The notes below the pieces were generated by a model. The model had not been told where the DNA came from and searched no databases. It saw only the letters and a list, made by a program, of their open reading frames with translations. From Verticiella sediminum (lineage in GTDB: Bacteria; Pseudomonadota; Gammaproteobacteria; Burkholderiales; Burkholderiaceae_B), in contig NZ_VLTJ01000008.1 of the NCBI RefSeq assembly GCF_007558815.1, positions 62,001 through 126,000 on the forward strand: DNA of 64,000 nt, written 5' to 3'. Positions 1 to 11,566 of this stretch are shown here, piece after piece (position 1 is the stretch's first letter; the number at the start of each line of letters is the position of its first letter). The position numbers and the translations under genes were made by a program.

Positions 1-93
1 AGAAGCGCCACGGGGAACTCATGATGATATTCCATGCGCGCGCCGCATGTGGGGGTACGGCGCTCAAACAGCGGTAAACTACGCGGGTTTTCG

Positions 94-119
94 CCCGGTG
101 GCGCTGTGCGCCCACCGGG
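94..119 (+). other. Hairpin in the ribB leader
   Basis: An 8-bp inverted repeat, CCCGGTGG at 94-101 and CCACCGGG at 112-119, lies 25 bases before the ribB start and is followed by TTTGTCC. It could terminate an upstream transcript or act in the ribB leader. The conserved FMN riboswitch (RFN) blocks were looked for in bases 1-144 and not seen. Confidence 0.3.
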
Positions 120-144
120 TTTGTCCATTTGCCGGAGCCTGTTC

Positions 145-1323
145 ATGTCCGCGGTCGCGTCCGCCTCTACCCCAGCCAGTGGCGCGATCGCGCCGGTCAC
201 CGAGATCATCGCCGAGCTGCGCGCCGGGCGCATGGTGATCCTGGTCGACGAAGAGGATCGCGAGAACGAGGGCGATCTGGTCATGGCCGCCGAATTCGTG
301 ACCCCGCAGGCGATCAATTTCATGGTCACGCACGCGCGCGGCCTGGTGTGCCTGACGCTCACGCAGGAGCGCTGCCGCCAGCTCGGCCTGGCGCCCATGG
401 TCAGCGCCAACGGCACGCGCTACGGCACCAATTTCACCGCCTCCATCGAAGCGGCCGAGGGCGTGAGCACCGGCATCTCGGCCGCCGACCGGGCTTACAC
501 CATCCGCACCGCGGTCGCGCGCGAGGCCACGCCGGCCGACATCGTCCAGCCCGGCCACGTCTTTCCGATCCAGGCCGTGCCCGGCGGCGTGCTGATGCGC
601 GCCGGCCATACCGAGGCAGGCTGCGACCTGGCAGCGCTGGCCGGGCTGACCCCCGCCGCGGTGATCTGCGAGATCCTCAACGAGGACGGCACGATGGCGC
701 GCCTGCCCGATCTCATGGGCTTCGCGCAACGCCACCAGTTGAAGATCGGCACCATCGTCGACCTGATCCAGTACCGCAGCGAGACCGAGTCCATGCTCGA
801 GCGGCTCGGCGAACGCGAGATGCGCACCGCCTATGGCTGCTTCAGGGCGATCGCCTATCGCGATGCGCCGAGCGGTGCGCCGCACCTGGCGCTGGTCAAG
901 GGCGAGATCGCGCCCGAGACGGAAACCCTGGTGCGCGTGCACGAACCGACCTCGCTGCTCGATCTGCTCGAGACCCGCGTGAGCGCGCATAGCTGGAGCC
1001 TGCCGGCCGCGCTCGCCGCCATCGCCGAGGCGCCCGGCCCCGGCGTGGCGGTGCTCCTGAATTGCGGCGGCGACGCCGGCCAGCTCTTCGAAGGCTTTGC
1101 CGCCCTGGCCGAGATGGATCGCACGGGCGCGATTCCTGCGCCCATCGATCGCTCGGCCAGCATGGACCTGCGCGCCTACGGCATCGGCGCGCAGATACTG
1201 AAAGATCTGAATGTGAACCGCATGCGTCTGCTCGGCCGTCCGCGCCGGATGCCGAGCATGACCGGTTTCTCGCTGTCCGTCACCGGCTTCGAGTCCGGAC
1301 CGGCCGCCTCGGCGGCCGACTGA
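145..1323 (+). CDS. ribB: 3,4-dihydroxy-2-butanone-4-phosphate synthase with a degenerate GTP cyclohydrolase II domain (RibB/RibBA-like)
   Basis: 392 aa, cytosolic riboflavin synthesis: ribulose 5-phosphate to 3,4-dihydroxy-2-butanone 4-phosphate plus formate. Residues 1-210 carry the synthase signatures: the acidic [11 protein letters not shown] loop at 35-45, HAR at 63-65, and the [12 protein letters not shown] block at 152-163. Residues about 215-385 keep the GTP cyclohydrolase II fold outline, including IGAQIL and NRMRLL. They lack the zinc cysteines (CxxxxxxxxxCxC) and the RxEGRG motif, so this half is probably inactive. The ATG at 145 is chosen because GGAG at 133-136 precedes it; an in-frame ATG at 34 would add 37 unconserved residues. 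First gene of a tight run with ribH and nusB. Confidence 0.93.
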   Translation: MSAVASASTPASGAIAPVTEIIAELRAGRMVILVDEEDRENEGDLVMAAEFVTPQAINFMVTHARGLVCLTLTQERCRQLGLAPMVSANGTRYGTNFTASIEAAEGVSTGISAADRAYTIRTAVAREATPADIVQPGHVFPIQAVPGGVLMRAGHTEAGCDLAALAGLTPAAVICEILNEDGTMARLPDLMGFAQRHQLKIGTIVDLIQYRSETESMLERLGEREMRTAYGCFRAIAYRDAPSGAPHLALVKGEIAPETETLVRVHEPTSLLDLLETRVSAHSWSLPAALAAIAEAPGPGVAVLLNCGGDAGQLFEGFAALAEMDRTGAIPAPIDRSASMDLRAYGIGAQILKDLNVNRMRLLGRPRRMPSMTGFSLSVTGFESGPAASAAD

Positions 1324-1367
1324 TGTCTCACCCTATCAACTGCCCACGTGCACAGGACGATACCCTC

Positions 1368-1910
1368 ATGAATCCCTATACCCTGACCCCCGACCTGAAC
1401 GGCGAAGGCTTGCACATCGGCATCGTGCGGTGCCGCTTCAATGAAGAAATCGGCCTGGCCGAGCTGCAGGCCTGCCTGGACGAACTCGGCAAGCTCGGCG
1501 TGGACGAGCGCGACGTCATGGTCGTCACCGTGCCCGGCGCGCTGGAGGCCGGCGTGACCACTGCGCAGCTTGCGGAAACCGAGGAATTCGACGCCCTGAT
1601 CGTGCTGGGCGCGGTGATCCGCGGCGAAACCTATCATTTCGAGGTCGTCAGCAACGAGAGCGCCGCCGCGTTGGGCCGCGTTGCGCAGGCCACCGGCATC
1701 CCGGTCGCCAACGGCATCCTCACCACGGAAACCGACGAGCAGGCCGAGGCGCGCGCCGAGCCCAAGGGCCGCGACTGCGCCCGTGCCGCGGTGGAAATGG
1801 CCAACCTCCTGTCCGCGCTCGAGCCGGAAGCCGACGAGGAAGACGAAGACGACGATGACGACGTCTTCGACGACGAGGACGAAGACGGCAACCAGGGGCG
1901 GCTGCAATGA
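1368..1910 (+). CDS. ribH: 6,7-dimethyl-8-ribityllumazine synthase
   Basis: 180 aa. Condenses the RibB product with 5-amino-6-ribitylamino-uracil to form lumazine, the penultimate riboflavin step. The catalytic-histidine block GETYHFEVV puts His at residue 90, and VPGALE at 55-60 is also typical. Residues 152-173 form an almost purely Asp/Glu tail beyond the usual C-terminus of about 155 residues. ATG 1368 has AGGA about 11 bases upstream. An alternative ATG at 1323, overlapping the ribB stop, would add 15 residues. The stop overlaps nusB as ATGA, suggesting coupled translation. Confidence 0.93.
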   Translation: MNPYTLTPDLNGEGLHIGIVRCRFNEEIGLAELQACLDELGKLGVDERDVMVVTVPGALEAGVTTAQLAETEEFDALIVLGAVIRGETYHFEVVSNESAAALGRVAQATGIPVANGILTTETDEQAEARAEPKGRDCARAAVEMANLLSALEPEADEEDEDDDDDVFDDEDEDGNQGRLQ

Positions 1911-2386
1911 GTGACGCCGCCGGGTCCGCGCGTCCGACGGCGCGCAGCGCGCGCCGCCGTGCGCGCGAATTCGCCTTGCAAGGCACCTACGAATGGCTGG
2001 TCAAGGGGGGGCAGGACCTCACCGATCTCACCACCATCGACGCGCACATGCGCGACAGCGAAGGCTTTCTCCAGGCCGACGCCGATTATTTCCACACGCT
2101 GCTCTACGGCGCCACGCGCGAGGCCGACGAACTGCGCCGGCGCTTCAGCCCGCACGTCGACCGTCCGCTGTCCGAGCTGTCGCCGGTCGAGCACGCGATC
2201 CTGCTGATCGCCAGCCTGGAACTGGTGCACCAGGTCGAGGTGCCGTACAAGGTAGTCATCAACGAAGCCGTCGAACTGGCCAAGTCCTTCGGCGGCACCG
2301 ACGGCTTCAAGTTCGTCAATGGCGTGCTCGACAAGCTCGCCATCGACGTGCGCGAGGCCGAGGTCGCGGCGGCGCGTCGGCGCTGA
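1907..2386 (+). CDS. nusB: Transcription antitermination factor NusB
   Basis: 159 aa. With NusE (S10) it binds boxA RNA in rRNA leaders and supports processive antitermination. The Arg-rich N-terminus ([12 protein letters not shown], residues 14-25) is the RNA-binding helix. The family blocks [31 protein letters not shown] and [10 protein letters not shown] follow in order. Length and all-helical composition match the family. The start overlaps the ribH stop by four bases (ATGA). The ribH-nusB-thiL order is common in proteobacteria. Confidence 0.95.
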   Translation: MSDAAGSARPTARSARRRAREFALQGTYEWLVKGGQDLTDLTTIDAHMRDSEGFLQADADYFHTLLYGATREADELRRRFSPHVDRPLSELSPVEHAILLIASLELVHQVEVPYKVVINEAVELAKSFGGTDGFKFVNGVLDKLAIDVREAEVAAARRR

Positions 2387-2396
2387 TCGTACGCCG

Positions 2397-3416
2397 GTGT
2401 CCGAATTCGATCTCATCCGGCGCCACTTCACCCGGCCGGCCCCGGCCGGCATCCTGGGCGTGGGCGACGACTGCGCGCTGCTGCCCGCCATGCCGGGTGC
2501 CTGGGCCGTCAGCACCGACCTGCTGCTGCAAGGTCGGCATTTCTTCGCCGACGTCGATCCGCGCGCCCTCGGCCACAAGGCCCTGGCCGTCAACCTCTCG
2601 GATCTGGCCGCGATGGGCGCCGAGCCCGCCGGCTTCGTGCTCGGCCTCGGCCTGCCCGCGGTGGACGAGGCCTGGCTCGCCGGCTTCGCCGATGGGCTGC
2701 ATCGTCTTGCCGAGCGCTGGCGCTGCCCGCTGGTCGGGGGCGACACCACGCGCAGCGACACCGGGATCACGCTGAGCGTCACCGTGTTCGGCCGGGTGGA
2801 TGCGCGGCGCGCGCTGCGCCGCGATGCCGCGCGCGACGGCGACGACATCTGGGTCTCCGGCACCTTGGGCGAGGCGGACGTGGCCTTGCGCCTGCTGTTG
2901 CGGGCGCGGGGGCAGGGCCTCGAGCGCAGCGATGAGCTGGGCCGGGCGCTGGCCGGCTTAGATCCGCAGGCCGCAAGCCGGCTGCTCGAACAGACCCGGC
3001 CGCGCCTGGATTGGCCGCAGCCCCGGATCGCGCTGGGCCTGGCGCTGGCCGGCGTCGCCCACGCTGCGATCGACCTGTCCGACGGGCTGTTGCAGGATCT
3101 CGGTCACGTCGTCGCGGCCAGCCACTGTGGCGCACTGCTGGATGCGCCGGCGCTGCCGCTTGCCAAACCGCTCGCCGCCCTGGGCGAACGGCCCGCCTGG
3201 CAGGCTGCCTTGGGCGGCGGCGATGTGTACGAACTTTGCTTCACCGCCCCCGTGGCCGCGCGCGCGCGGATCGCCGCCATGGCCGGGCGCCTGGATCTGC
3301 CGCTCACGCGCATCGGCCGCATGGACGCGGCCGTCGACGGCATCGGCGTACGAGGCTCCCAGGGCGAGCTGCTCGATGCCGCGACCCTGCCGCAGGGCTT
3401 CGATCACTTCCGCTGA
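2397..3416 (+). CDS. thiL: Thiamine-monophosphate kinase
   Basis: 339 aa from a GTG start. Phosphorylates thiamine monophosphate to thiamine diphosphate with ATP. It has the AIR-synthase-like fold: GVGDDCALL near residues 21-29 (Mg/ATP aspartates), VNLSDLAAMGA, LVGGDTTRS near 117-125 (second metal site), AAIDLSDGLLQDLGH and the GGGDVYEL block. GTG at 2397 is the first start after the nusB stop (10 bases) and gives the canonical SEFDLIRRHF N-terminus. Longer in-frame starts would overlap nusB. Confidence 0.93.
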   Translation: MSEFDLIRRHFTRPAPAGILGVGDDCALLPAMPGAWAVSTDLLLQGRHFFADVDPRALGHKALAVNLSDLAAMGAEPAGFVLGLGLPAVDEAWLAGFADGLHRLAERWRCPLVGGDTTRSDTGITLSVTVFGRVDARRALRRDAARDGDDIWVSGTLGEADVALRLLLRARGQGLERSDELGRALAGLDPQAASRLLEQTRPRLDWPQPRIALGLALAGVAHAAIDLSDGLLQDLGHVVAASHCGALLDAPALPLAKPLAALGERPAWQAALGGGDVYELCFTAPVAARARIAAMAGRLDLPLTRIGRMDAAVDGIGVRGSQGELLDAATLPQGFDHFR

Positions 3417-3456
3417 TCCTTCTTCCTCTTTCTTCTCCACCCCATCGATTCGCCCC

Positions 3457-3969
3457 ATGCCGCCTCGCCATCCGCCTTCGGTCCCACGCCTCCTGCCCAC
3501 GCCGCACTGGATGAGGCAGCGCCTGGCGCGCATCGTGGCGTTCGGCTTCGGCAGCGGGCTGCTGCGCCCGGCGCCCGGCACTTGGGGCACACTGGCCGCC
3601 TGGCTGCTGTGGGTGATCGCGGTGGGCCACCTGGCGCCCTGGGGCATCGCGCTGGTGCTGATCCTCGGCTTCGCGTATGGCGTATGGGCCTGCGACACCG
3701 TGGGCCGGGAACTCGGCGCGCCGGATCACGGCGGCATGGTGTGGGACGAGATCATCGCCTTCTGGCTGGTGCTCGCCTTCGTGCCCGGCGATTTGTTCGC
3801 GCAGGCGCTCGCCTTCGTACTGTTTCGCGCGTTCGATGTCGTCAAGCCGGCGCCGATCCGGCAGATCGACCGCCGCGTCAAGGGGGGGCTGGGCGTCATG
3901 CTGGACGACATCCTGGCCGCGGGCTACGCATTGCTGGTCTATGCCATCATTGTCTGGATCGCTCATTGA
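3457..3969 (+). CDS. pgpA: Phosphatidylglycerophosphatase A
   Basis: 170 aa inner-membrane enzyme that dephosphorylates phosphatidylglycerol phosphate in phospholipid synthesis. The motif GFGSGLLRPAPGTWGTL (residues about 30-46), the MVWDEIIAFW acidic block and FRAFDVVKPAPIRQIDR are characteristic of the family. Hydrophobic segments near 45-65, 67-80, 102-120 and 150-168 fit four membrane spans. ATG 3457 follows the thiL stop by 40 bases. The pyrimidine-rich spacer has no obvious Shine-Dalgarno, so the exact start is less sure. Confidence 0.92.
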   Translation: MPPRHPPSVPRLLPTPHWMRQRLARIVAFGFGSGLLRPAPGTWGTLAAWLLWVIAVGHLAPWGIALVLILGFAYGVWACDTVGRELGAPDHGGMVWDEIIAFWLVLAFVPGDLFAQALAFVLFRAFDVVKPAPIRQIDRRVKGGLGVMLDDILAAGYALLVYAIIVWIAH

Positions 3970-4043
3970 TGGGATGAGACCCCGGGGCCGGACTCGCAGC
4001 TCCTGCGCTGCGTGCGTGCGGCCTCTTGCCAGAGGAATCCAAC

Positions 4044-4559
4044 ATGTTTGCATCCGAAATACTCGCTGCGTCCGAACGCCTGGGTGAACTGCTCGTAGCC
4101 CGCGGCCAGACCGTCACCACCGCCGAGTCCTGCACGGGCGGCCTGATCGCCGGCGCTATCACCGAGACCGCCGGCTCCAGCAATTGGTTCGACGGCGGTT
4201 TCATCACCTATGGCAACGAGGTCAAGCAGCGCGTGCTCGGCGTGCGCGCCGACACCCTCGCCAGCGACGGCGCGGTCAGCGAGCGTACCGTCCGCGAGAT
4301 GGCCGAGAGCGCTGTCCTGCGGTTGCCGGCCGACTGGTCCATCGCCGTGAGCGGCATCGCCGGCCCCGGCGGGGGAGCGCCGGGCAAGCCCGTCGGCACC
4401 GTCTGGCTGGCCCTGGGCCGGCGCGAAGGCGGCCTGGCCCACACCCAGGCCGAGTTGCGCCAGTTCCCGGGCAGCCGTGCCGAAGTGCGCCAGGCGACGG
4501 TGGGTTTTGCGCTGGCTTGGCTGATCCGCGAAATCGAAGAGCAGGCGATGGTGGCGTGA
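4044..4559 (+). CDS. pncC: Nicotinamide-nucleotide amidase (CinA C-terminal domain family)
   Basis: 171 aa. Converts nicotinamide mononucleotide to nicotinate mononucleotide plus ammonia in pyridine-nucleotide salvage. The active-site block TTAESCTGGLI covers residues 25-35, with Ser29 the expected nucleophile. FITYGNEVKQRVLGV and SGIAGPGGG also match. It is the stand-alone CinA-C domain without the N-terminal molybdopterin-binding-like (MoCF) half. ATG 4044 is supported by AGAGGA at 4031-4036; an in-frame ATG at 4026 lacks this. Last gene of the plus-strand core run. Confidence 0.92.
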   Translation: MFASEILAASERLGELLVARGQTVTTAESCTGGLIAGAITETAGSSNWFDGGFITYGNEVKQRVLGVRADTLASDGAVSERTVREMAESAVLRLPADWSIAVSGIAGPGGGAPGKPVGTVWLALGRREGGLAHTQAELRQFPGSRAEVRQATVGFALAWLIREIEEQAMVA

Positions 4560-4685
4560 GCCGTGACGAGGGAAAGCCCGCGGCGCGTGATGGGCTGTCC
4601 TGCACGGGGGCCGTATCGGCGGCGGACGGGACGTGCTTTCCGGCTGGCGCTCGCGCAGCGATCGCCGCGCGCCCCGGGCCCACGT

Positions 4686-4916
4686 TCAGGCGTCCGCGCC
4701 ATCCTCCTCCAGGAAGCCGGTCAACAGCTCCCGCGCCAGCGCTTCCTGCGCCGGGTCGACCATCAGCGTCTGCAGGTTGAAGTCGTCGGCGAGGGCGTTC
4801 GGATACAGCGTGCCGCCCGCGCCTCCCTGGAAGTAGTGGCGCACGCCGTAGGCTTGCATGAGCGAGGCGAGGACAGCGGCTTCGGCGCTGGATTTGAGGC
4901 GGTAGACCGGGACCAT
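4686..4916 (-). CDS. DUF2007 family protein
   Basis: 76 aa small soluble protein. Fold pattern: beta strand MVPVYRLKS, helix AEAAVLASLMQAYGV, then strands ending in an acidic C-terminal helix ELLTGFLEEDGADA. This matches the DUF2007 (putative signal-transducing or nucleotidyl-binding) family; no biochemical role is established. It lies 53 bases downstream of pyrF on the same strand and may share its transcript. Confidence 0.7.
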   Translation of the reverse strand: MVPVYRLKSSAEAAVLASLMQAYGVRHYFQGGAGGTLYPNALADDFNLQTLMVDPAQEALARELLTGFLEEDGADA

Positions 4917-4969
4917 GCGGGCTCCGTTGCGAGCGCGCAGCCGTGGGCCGGCTCCGCGCGGGTCGTAAG

Positions 4970-5812
4970 TCAGGCAGGCGCGCCGATGCGCGCGGCGTTG
5001 ATCGCATCGCGCGTATCGCGCGCGGCCGCCGCCGCCGCGGCGCGCCAGTCCTCGCCCGGCGCATAGAGAATCGCGCGCGACGAATTGATGAGCAGGCCGG
5101 TGCCGCGGGTATCCAGCCCCGCCTGCACCGTCAGGGGTACGCTGCCGCCCTGGGCGCCGACACCCGGGACGAGAATGGGCACGCCGGCGCCCACCGTCGC
5201 GCGCACCTTGGCGAGCTCATCGGGAAAGGTTGCACCCACCACCAGGCCCAGTTGCCCATCCAGGGCGTCCGCGCGCTCGCGCCAGACCTGGGTCGTCAGC
5301 CGCGCGACGCGCAGGTACAGGGGTTCGCCCTCGAGCGTCAGGAACTGCAGGTCGGAGCCGCCCGGGTTGGAGGTGCGGCACAGCACGAACACGGCACGGT
5401 CGCGCCAGTCGAGATAGGGGGCGACGGAGTCGTAGCCCATGTACGGATTCACGGTGACGGCGTCGGCGCGGTAGCGCTCGAAGGCTTCGCGGGCATATTG
5501 CGCGGCGGTGGGGCCGATGTCCCCGCGCTTGGCGTCGAGCACGATGGGAATGCCGGGATGCTTCTCGCGGATGTGGCGGCAGATCGCTTCGAGCTGCTCC
5601 TCGGCGCCTTCGGCCGCGAAGTAGGCGATCTGCGGCTTGAACGCGCAGGCGTAGGCGGCGGTGGCGTCGACGATCTCGCGGCAGAATTCGAGCACCGCGT
5701 CCGGCCTGCCCCTGAGTTCGGCGGGCAGGCGGGAAAGGTCGGGGTCCAGCCCCACGGTGAGCAGCGAGCCGCTGGCGGCCCAGGCCGCGTCGAGCTTGTC
5801 GAGAAAGGTCAT
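4970..5812 (-). CDS. pyrF: Orotidine 5'-phosphate decarboxylase (type 2)
   Basis: 280 aa. Decarboxylates OMP to UMP, the last step of pyrimidine synthesis. The signature LDAKRGDIG at residues 92-100 holds the catalytic Asp93/Lys95/Asp98 set. GLDPD near 21-25 and the phosphate-gripper region [11 protein letters not shown] are present. Length about 280 and the [11 protein letters not shown] segment place it in the long type-2 group. Minus strand, followed by the DUF2007 gene. Confidence 0.95.
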   Translation of the reverse strand: MTFLDKLDAAWAASGSLLTVGLDPDLSRLPAELRGRPDAVLEFCREIVDATAAYACAFKPQIAYFAAEGAEEQLEAICRHIREKHPGIPIVLDAKRGDIGPTAAQYAREAFERYRADAVTVNPYMGYDSVAPYLDWRDRAVFVLCRTSNPGGSDLQFLTLEGEPLYLRVARLTTQVWRERADALDGQLGLVVGATFPDELAKVRATVGAGVPILVPGVGAQGGSVPLTVQAGLDTRGTGLLINSSRAILYAPGEDWRAAAAAAARDTRDAINAARIGAPA

Positions 5813-5863
5813 GCAGAGAACCGATGGGATGGAGAAGCCGCCGGCGCGGCCGATAGGCGGATG

Positions 5864-8241
<2,378 letters not shown>

Positions 8242-8325
8242 CGACGATGCACCGCGGGGAAGGCACCGCCGCCCGTTCGCAGCGAAGTCAGTCCGGCAGG
8301 ATCGGGTTTCGATGGGCGAGCGGGA

Positions 8326-8640
8326 TCACGCCGGAATCGGCAGCGACAGAAGCGGCGCGTACTGCTGTCCCCCATGCAGGTCGCCGTCGCCCAGTTCCCC
8401 CGAGGGCCTCGGGCGGGGAATGCTGAATTTGATCGCCAGGGCGTTGTCGCACTCGAAGAACTTCGTTTTTTCCGCCGGGCAACCATAGAGCGCAGCCATG
8501 GTTGCGCGCGTGAGCGTCCCGGAAGCCTTGACGCGTTCGTAGTTCTCCCGGCTCGAGAACATGATGTCGAACGTCAGGCTGAACGGGCCCGCGTTTTTGC
8601 TGCGAATGAGCACGGCCAGCTCGGATAGCGGTGTCGTCAT
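8326..8640 (-). CDS. DUF4387 domain protein (partner of AtuA-like protein)
   Basis: 104 aa soluble protein of the DUF4387 family, which is typically encoded next to, or fused to, AtuA-type DUF1446 proteins. Recognisable: ELAVLIRSKNAGPF at the N-terminus and FDIMFSSRENYERVKASG after it. The start at 8640 sits four bases after the AtuA-like stop and has TGGAG upstream. It is the last gene of the minus-strand block. Biochemical role unknown; the pairing suggests the two act as one complex. Confidence 0.8.
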   Translation of the reverse strand: MTTPLSELAVLIRSKNAGPFSLTFDIMFSSRENYERVKASGTLTRATMAALYGCPAEKTKFFECDNALAIKFSIPRPRPSGELGDGDLHGGQQYAPLLSLPIPA

Positions 8641-8644
8641 GCGT

Positions 8645-10024
8645 TCACTCCAGGATGAGATGCTCGGTGCGGAACATGTCGCGGTACGAATCCGGCACGG
8701 CCACATGATTGAGGTTGAAGCGGTAGACCGGCCCGCGCTCGAGATAGGCCGGGTTGTGCAGGCAGGCGAAGCCGGTGATGGAGCCCTTCCATTTCTCGAT
8801 GGGAAAGTGGAGCAGGGGCTGCCTGCTCATCTTGGCGATCTGCGTCGCCAGCTCCTGTGTCGGCGCGGTCGCCTCGAACACGATGCCCACCTCGTGCGGA
8901 ATGGCGCCCGCCTGCGGCTCCAGCGCTCCCATCACCGCGCCCTTGCCGTAGACATGGAAATTGAGGACGTAGTCGTCCGGGCCGAGCTTGCCGGCCATGA
9001 CCTCGCCGATGGATTTCTCGATGCGTTCGCGTACGCCCGCCAGCCAGGCGTCGAGATCCGCGATGATGAAGGGGTCGCGTATGCCCCCGATGATGATGGA
9101 CTGGTAGCCGCACAGTTCGGCGCCTTCCAGCTTCACGGTATAGGTGTCCGCCGGCAGGAAAGCGCTGCCCGTGATCCTGACGCTGGTGCCGTCCTCCATG
9201 GCCTCGAACCTGGCGTGCGTCAGGTCGAGCGTGCCGGAGCATTCCTTGTGCAGGTACGGGTCCGAGTTTTCATAAAGGCTGTGCGCCGCCACGCTCTGCG
9301 GCGTGCACCGCAACCCCTTGCCGATCGGCTGGATGATGCCGTGGTCCTGGCATATGCGGCCGAGAATCACCCCGTTTCCGCTGGTCTCGCAAACCATCGT
9401 TCCGCATTCGATGGCCTTGCCGACATGCCAGGCGAGCCCGGCGGGAAAGCCCGCTGCTACCGGCATGGCCGCGTACAGGGCGGGGTCGCTGCAGCGCCCA
9501 GCGAGGATGAGCTGCGCCCCGCCCGCCAGCGCATCCTGCAGCGGCTCCACGCCCATCATCCCCACGATCCGCGAGCTGTGGGTGAAGGTGCGCTCGGTGA
9601 TGTCCGGCGCGGGTTCCAGGGCCCGGATCCGGCCGCTTCTGTACAGCCCGAGCAGGTAGTCCGGCGCCTGCTCGGCGCGGATCACGGCTGTCCTGACGCG
9701 CCATCCCTCGCTTGCGCAGATGTCGCGGGCGATGTCGAGCACTTCGTCCAGGTGGGGATCGCCGCCGGCGGTGCCCGCCGAACCGATCAACACGGGGATG
9801 TTGGCCTTGAGGCCGGCGCGCAGCATGGTGGAAAGATCCCTGCGCACGGCTGCGCGGGAATAGGCGGCTTCGCCCTTGCCCAGGGAGAACGGCCCCGCGT
9901 CGGTGGTCCCGGCATCGGCGGCAATGAAGTGAGGCCGGTGCGCAAGCGCCTCGTCCAGGTATTTCTCGTCGATGGCCCTGGCGCCCAGGCCGCCGCTTGC
10001 GGCAATGAATCTGATCTCGTCCAT
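8645..10024 (-). CDS. AtuA-like protein (acyclic terpene utilisation family, DUF1446)
   Basis: 459 aa. Family member by FIAASGGLGARA at the N-terminus, DAGTTDAGPFSLG near 37-49, GSAGTAGGDPHLDEV and GIVFEATAPTQ. AtuA was named from the citronellol/geraniol catabolic locus of Pseudomonas, where its exact reaction is unresolved; homologues occur in many acyl-CoA catabolic loci. GGAG precedes the ATG by about nine bases. It is nine bases downstream of the carboxylesterase gene and upstream of its DUF4387 partner, so all three are almost certainly co-transcribed. Confidence 0.82.
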   Translation of the reverse strand: MDEIRFIAASGGLGARAIDEKYLDEALAHRPHFIAADAGTTDAGPFSLGKGEAAYSRAAVRRDLSTMLRAGLKANIPVLIGSAGTAGGDPHLDEVLDIARDICASEGWRVRTAVIRAEQAPDYLLGLYRSGRIRALEPAPDITERTFTHSSRIVGMMGVEPLQDALAGGAQLILAGRCSDPALYAAMPVAAGFPAGLAWHVGKAIECGTMVCETSGNGVILGRICQDHGIIQPIGKGLRCTPQSVAAHSLYENSDPYLHKECSGTLDLTHARFEAMEDGTSVRITGSAFLPADTYTVKLEGAELCGYQSIIIGGIRDPFIIADLDAWLAGVRERIEKSIGEVMAGKLGPDDYVLNFHVYGKGAVMGALEPQAGAIPHEVGIVFEATAPTQELATQIAKMSRQPLLHFPIEKWKGSITGFACLHNPAYLERGPVYRFNLNHVAVPDSYRDMFRTEHLILE

Positions 10025-10033
10025 GGCGGCTCC

Positions 10034-11563
10034 TCAACCCGTCGTATGTCGTGTGCGGCCCGATGGCATGTCGCCGGGCGATTCGAGATGCAGGTCTCGG
10101 ATGAAAAGCAGGTCGTCGACACGTGGCATCGCGCCCAGCGAGATGCGATCGTCGAAGTACAGGACGGCGCCGTCCGCGCCCAGCCTGGGCCAGTGCGGCA
10201 GGTCGTCGCCGTTCGGGTTGCCGGTGGCTGCGAAGCGTACCCAGGCGGCCATCATCTGCTCGCCGAGCGAACGGGCCGCGGGACTGGGCGGGCGCGCCGG
10301 ATCGCCCACGAACCGCAGGCCGCCCTGTGCCAGCGTGCCGAACACATAGGGCAGTTCGTCGTCATGCGTGGGCAGGTGATCGGCGCCGTCGTTCGGACGC
10401 GCGAATACGTATTGGTACACCGGTGCGCCGAGTTCGCGCATGGACTGCGCGACGCGCCAGGTGCCATAGCTGAACTGCGTATCTCCGATGACTCTTTCCA
10501 GGGCCGGCACCACGTCCTCGTCCTGCGTCGCGCGGTAATTGCGCGGGAGCGCGTCGAGCGAGCCGAAGCTGTCCGCGAGATAGGCCTCGAGCTGCGCCAC
10601 GCTGCGTATGGCGAACCGGTCTGACAGACGCTTTCCTTCGTTGGCGGCGATGCCGGTGACGAGCGGCATGGGGCGCACGCGCCCACGGCGATAGTTGTCC
10701 ACGTCGTCACCTTGCACGATCCAGCCGTCCACGATCGGCCCGAGCCCGCGCGGCGAGGCGAGCTTTCTTCGCGCCGGCACGAGCAGCGAGGTCATCTCCA
10801 GCAGCTTGTGCGCCGGCAGGTCCCGCATGGCCGCGATATCCGAGCCGATGCGCTCGCCCGAAGCCTCGGCCTCGGTCAAGGTGGCCATCGGCCGCATCGC
10901 CCCCGGGCTATGCAATATGGCCTGGGAGAACAGACCGGCTGCCAGCGGGCAAGCCATGAGCAGATGCGTGCAACTGGCCCCGGCCGACTGGCCGAACACC
11001 GTGACTCGGTCCGGGTCGCCGCCGAAGGCCGCGATGTTCTCCCGGACCCAGCGCAGCGCCTCGATCTGATCGAGCAGCCCGTAATTGCCGGAGCTGCCGT
11101 GGGGGGATTCCGCGGACAGCCCGGCATGGGCGAGAAAGCCCGGCAGGCCGAGCCGGTAGTTGAGGGTGACGAGCACGACCCCCCGTCGCGCCAGCGCCTG
11201 GCCGTCGTAGATGGCGTGCGAGCCGGACCCCCTGGTGTAGCCGTCCCCGTGGATCCACACCATGACGGGGCGGCGTTCCTCGGGGGACCGGGCCCCTGTC
11301 CATACATTGAGATAAAGGCAGTCCTCGCTCATGCCGCAGCCGCGCAGGTGCGGGTGCGGCGTCTGCACGCAGTCCGGCCCGAAGGCCAGGGCATCGCGGA
11401 TGCCGGCCCAGCCGGCATGCGGGCGAGGAGGGGCCCAGCGCAGCGGGCCCACGGGCGGCATGGCGTAGGGGATGCCACGGTATACGTCCACGTCTTCCCG
11501 GAAGCCGCGCAGGGCGCCGCGAGGTGTATGGGCGACACAAGTCGCATTCGACGTCTTTTGCAT
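10034..11563 (-). CDS. Type B carboxylesterase
   Basis: 509 aa alpha/beta hydrolase of the carboxylesterase/cholinesterase type. The type-B signature SEDCLYLNV spans 79-87. The nucleophile is Ser193 in FGQSAGA. Glu in AANEGKRL and His in LPTHDDELPY complete a plausible triad. The oxyanion loop reads IHGDGY (104-109) where the family usually has HGGGF. No signal peptide is visible, so a cytosolic enzyme is likely. Its ATG lies three bases after the upstream Bug receptor stop, suggesting it cleaves an imported ester. Confidence 0.88.
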   Translation of the reverse strand: MQKTSNATCVAHTPRGALRGFREDVDVYRGIPYAMPPVGPLRWAPPRPHAGWAGIRDALAFGPDCVQTPHPHLRGCGMSEDCLYLNVWTGARSPEERRPVMVWIHGDGYTRGSGSHAIYDGQALARRGVVLVTLNYRLGLPGFLAHAGLSAESPHGSSGNYGLLDQIEALRWVRENIAAFGGDPDRVTVFGQSAGASCTHLLMACPLAAGLFSQAILHSPGAMRPMATLTEAEASGERIGSDIAAMRDLPAHKLLEMTSLLVPARRKLASPRGLGPIVDGWIVQGDDVDNYRRGRVRPMPLVTGIAANEGKRLSDRFAIRSVAQLEAYLADSFGSLDALPRNYRATQDEDVVPALERVIGDTQFSYGTWRVAQSMRELGAPVYQYVFARPNDGADHLPTHDDELPYVFGTLAQGGLRFVGDPARPPSPAARSLGEQMMAAWVRFAATGNPNGDDLPHWPRLGADGAVLYFDDRISLGAMPRVDDLLFIRDLHLESPGDMPSGRTRHTTG

Positions 11564-11566
11564 GAA

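Noticed and set aside
1..144. Possible FMN riboswitch before ribB
   Set aside because: None of the conserved RFN blocks were seen; only a simple hairpin at 94-119. A riboswitch further upstream cannot be excluded.
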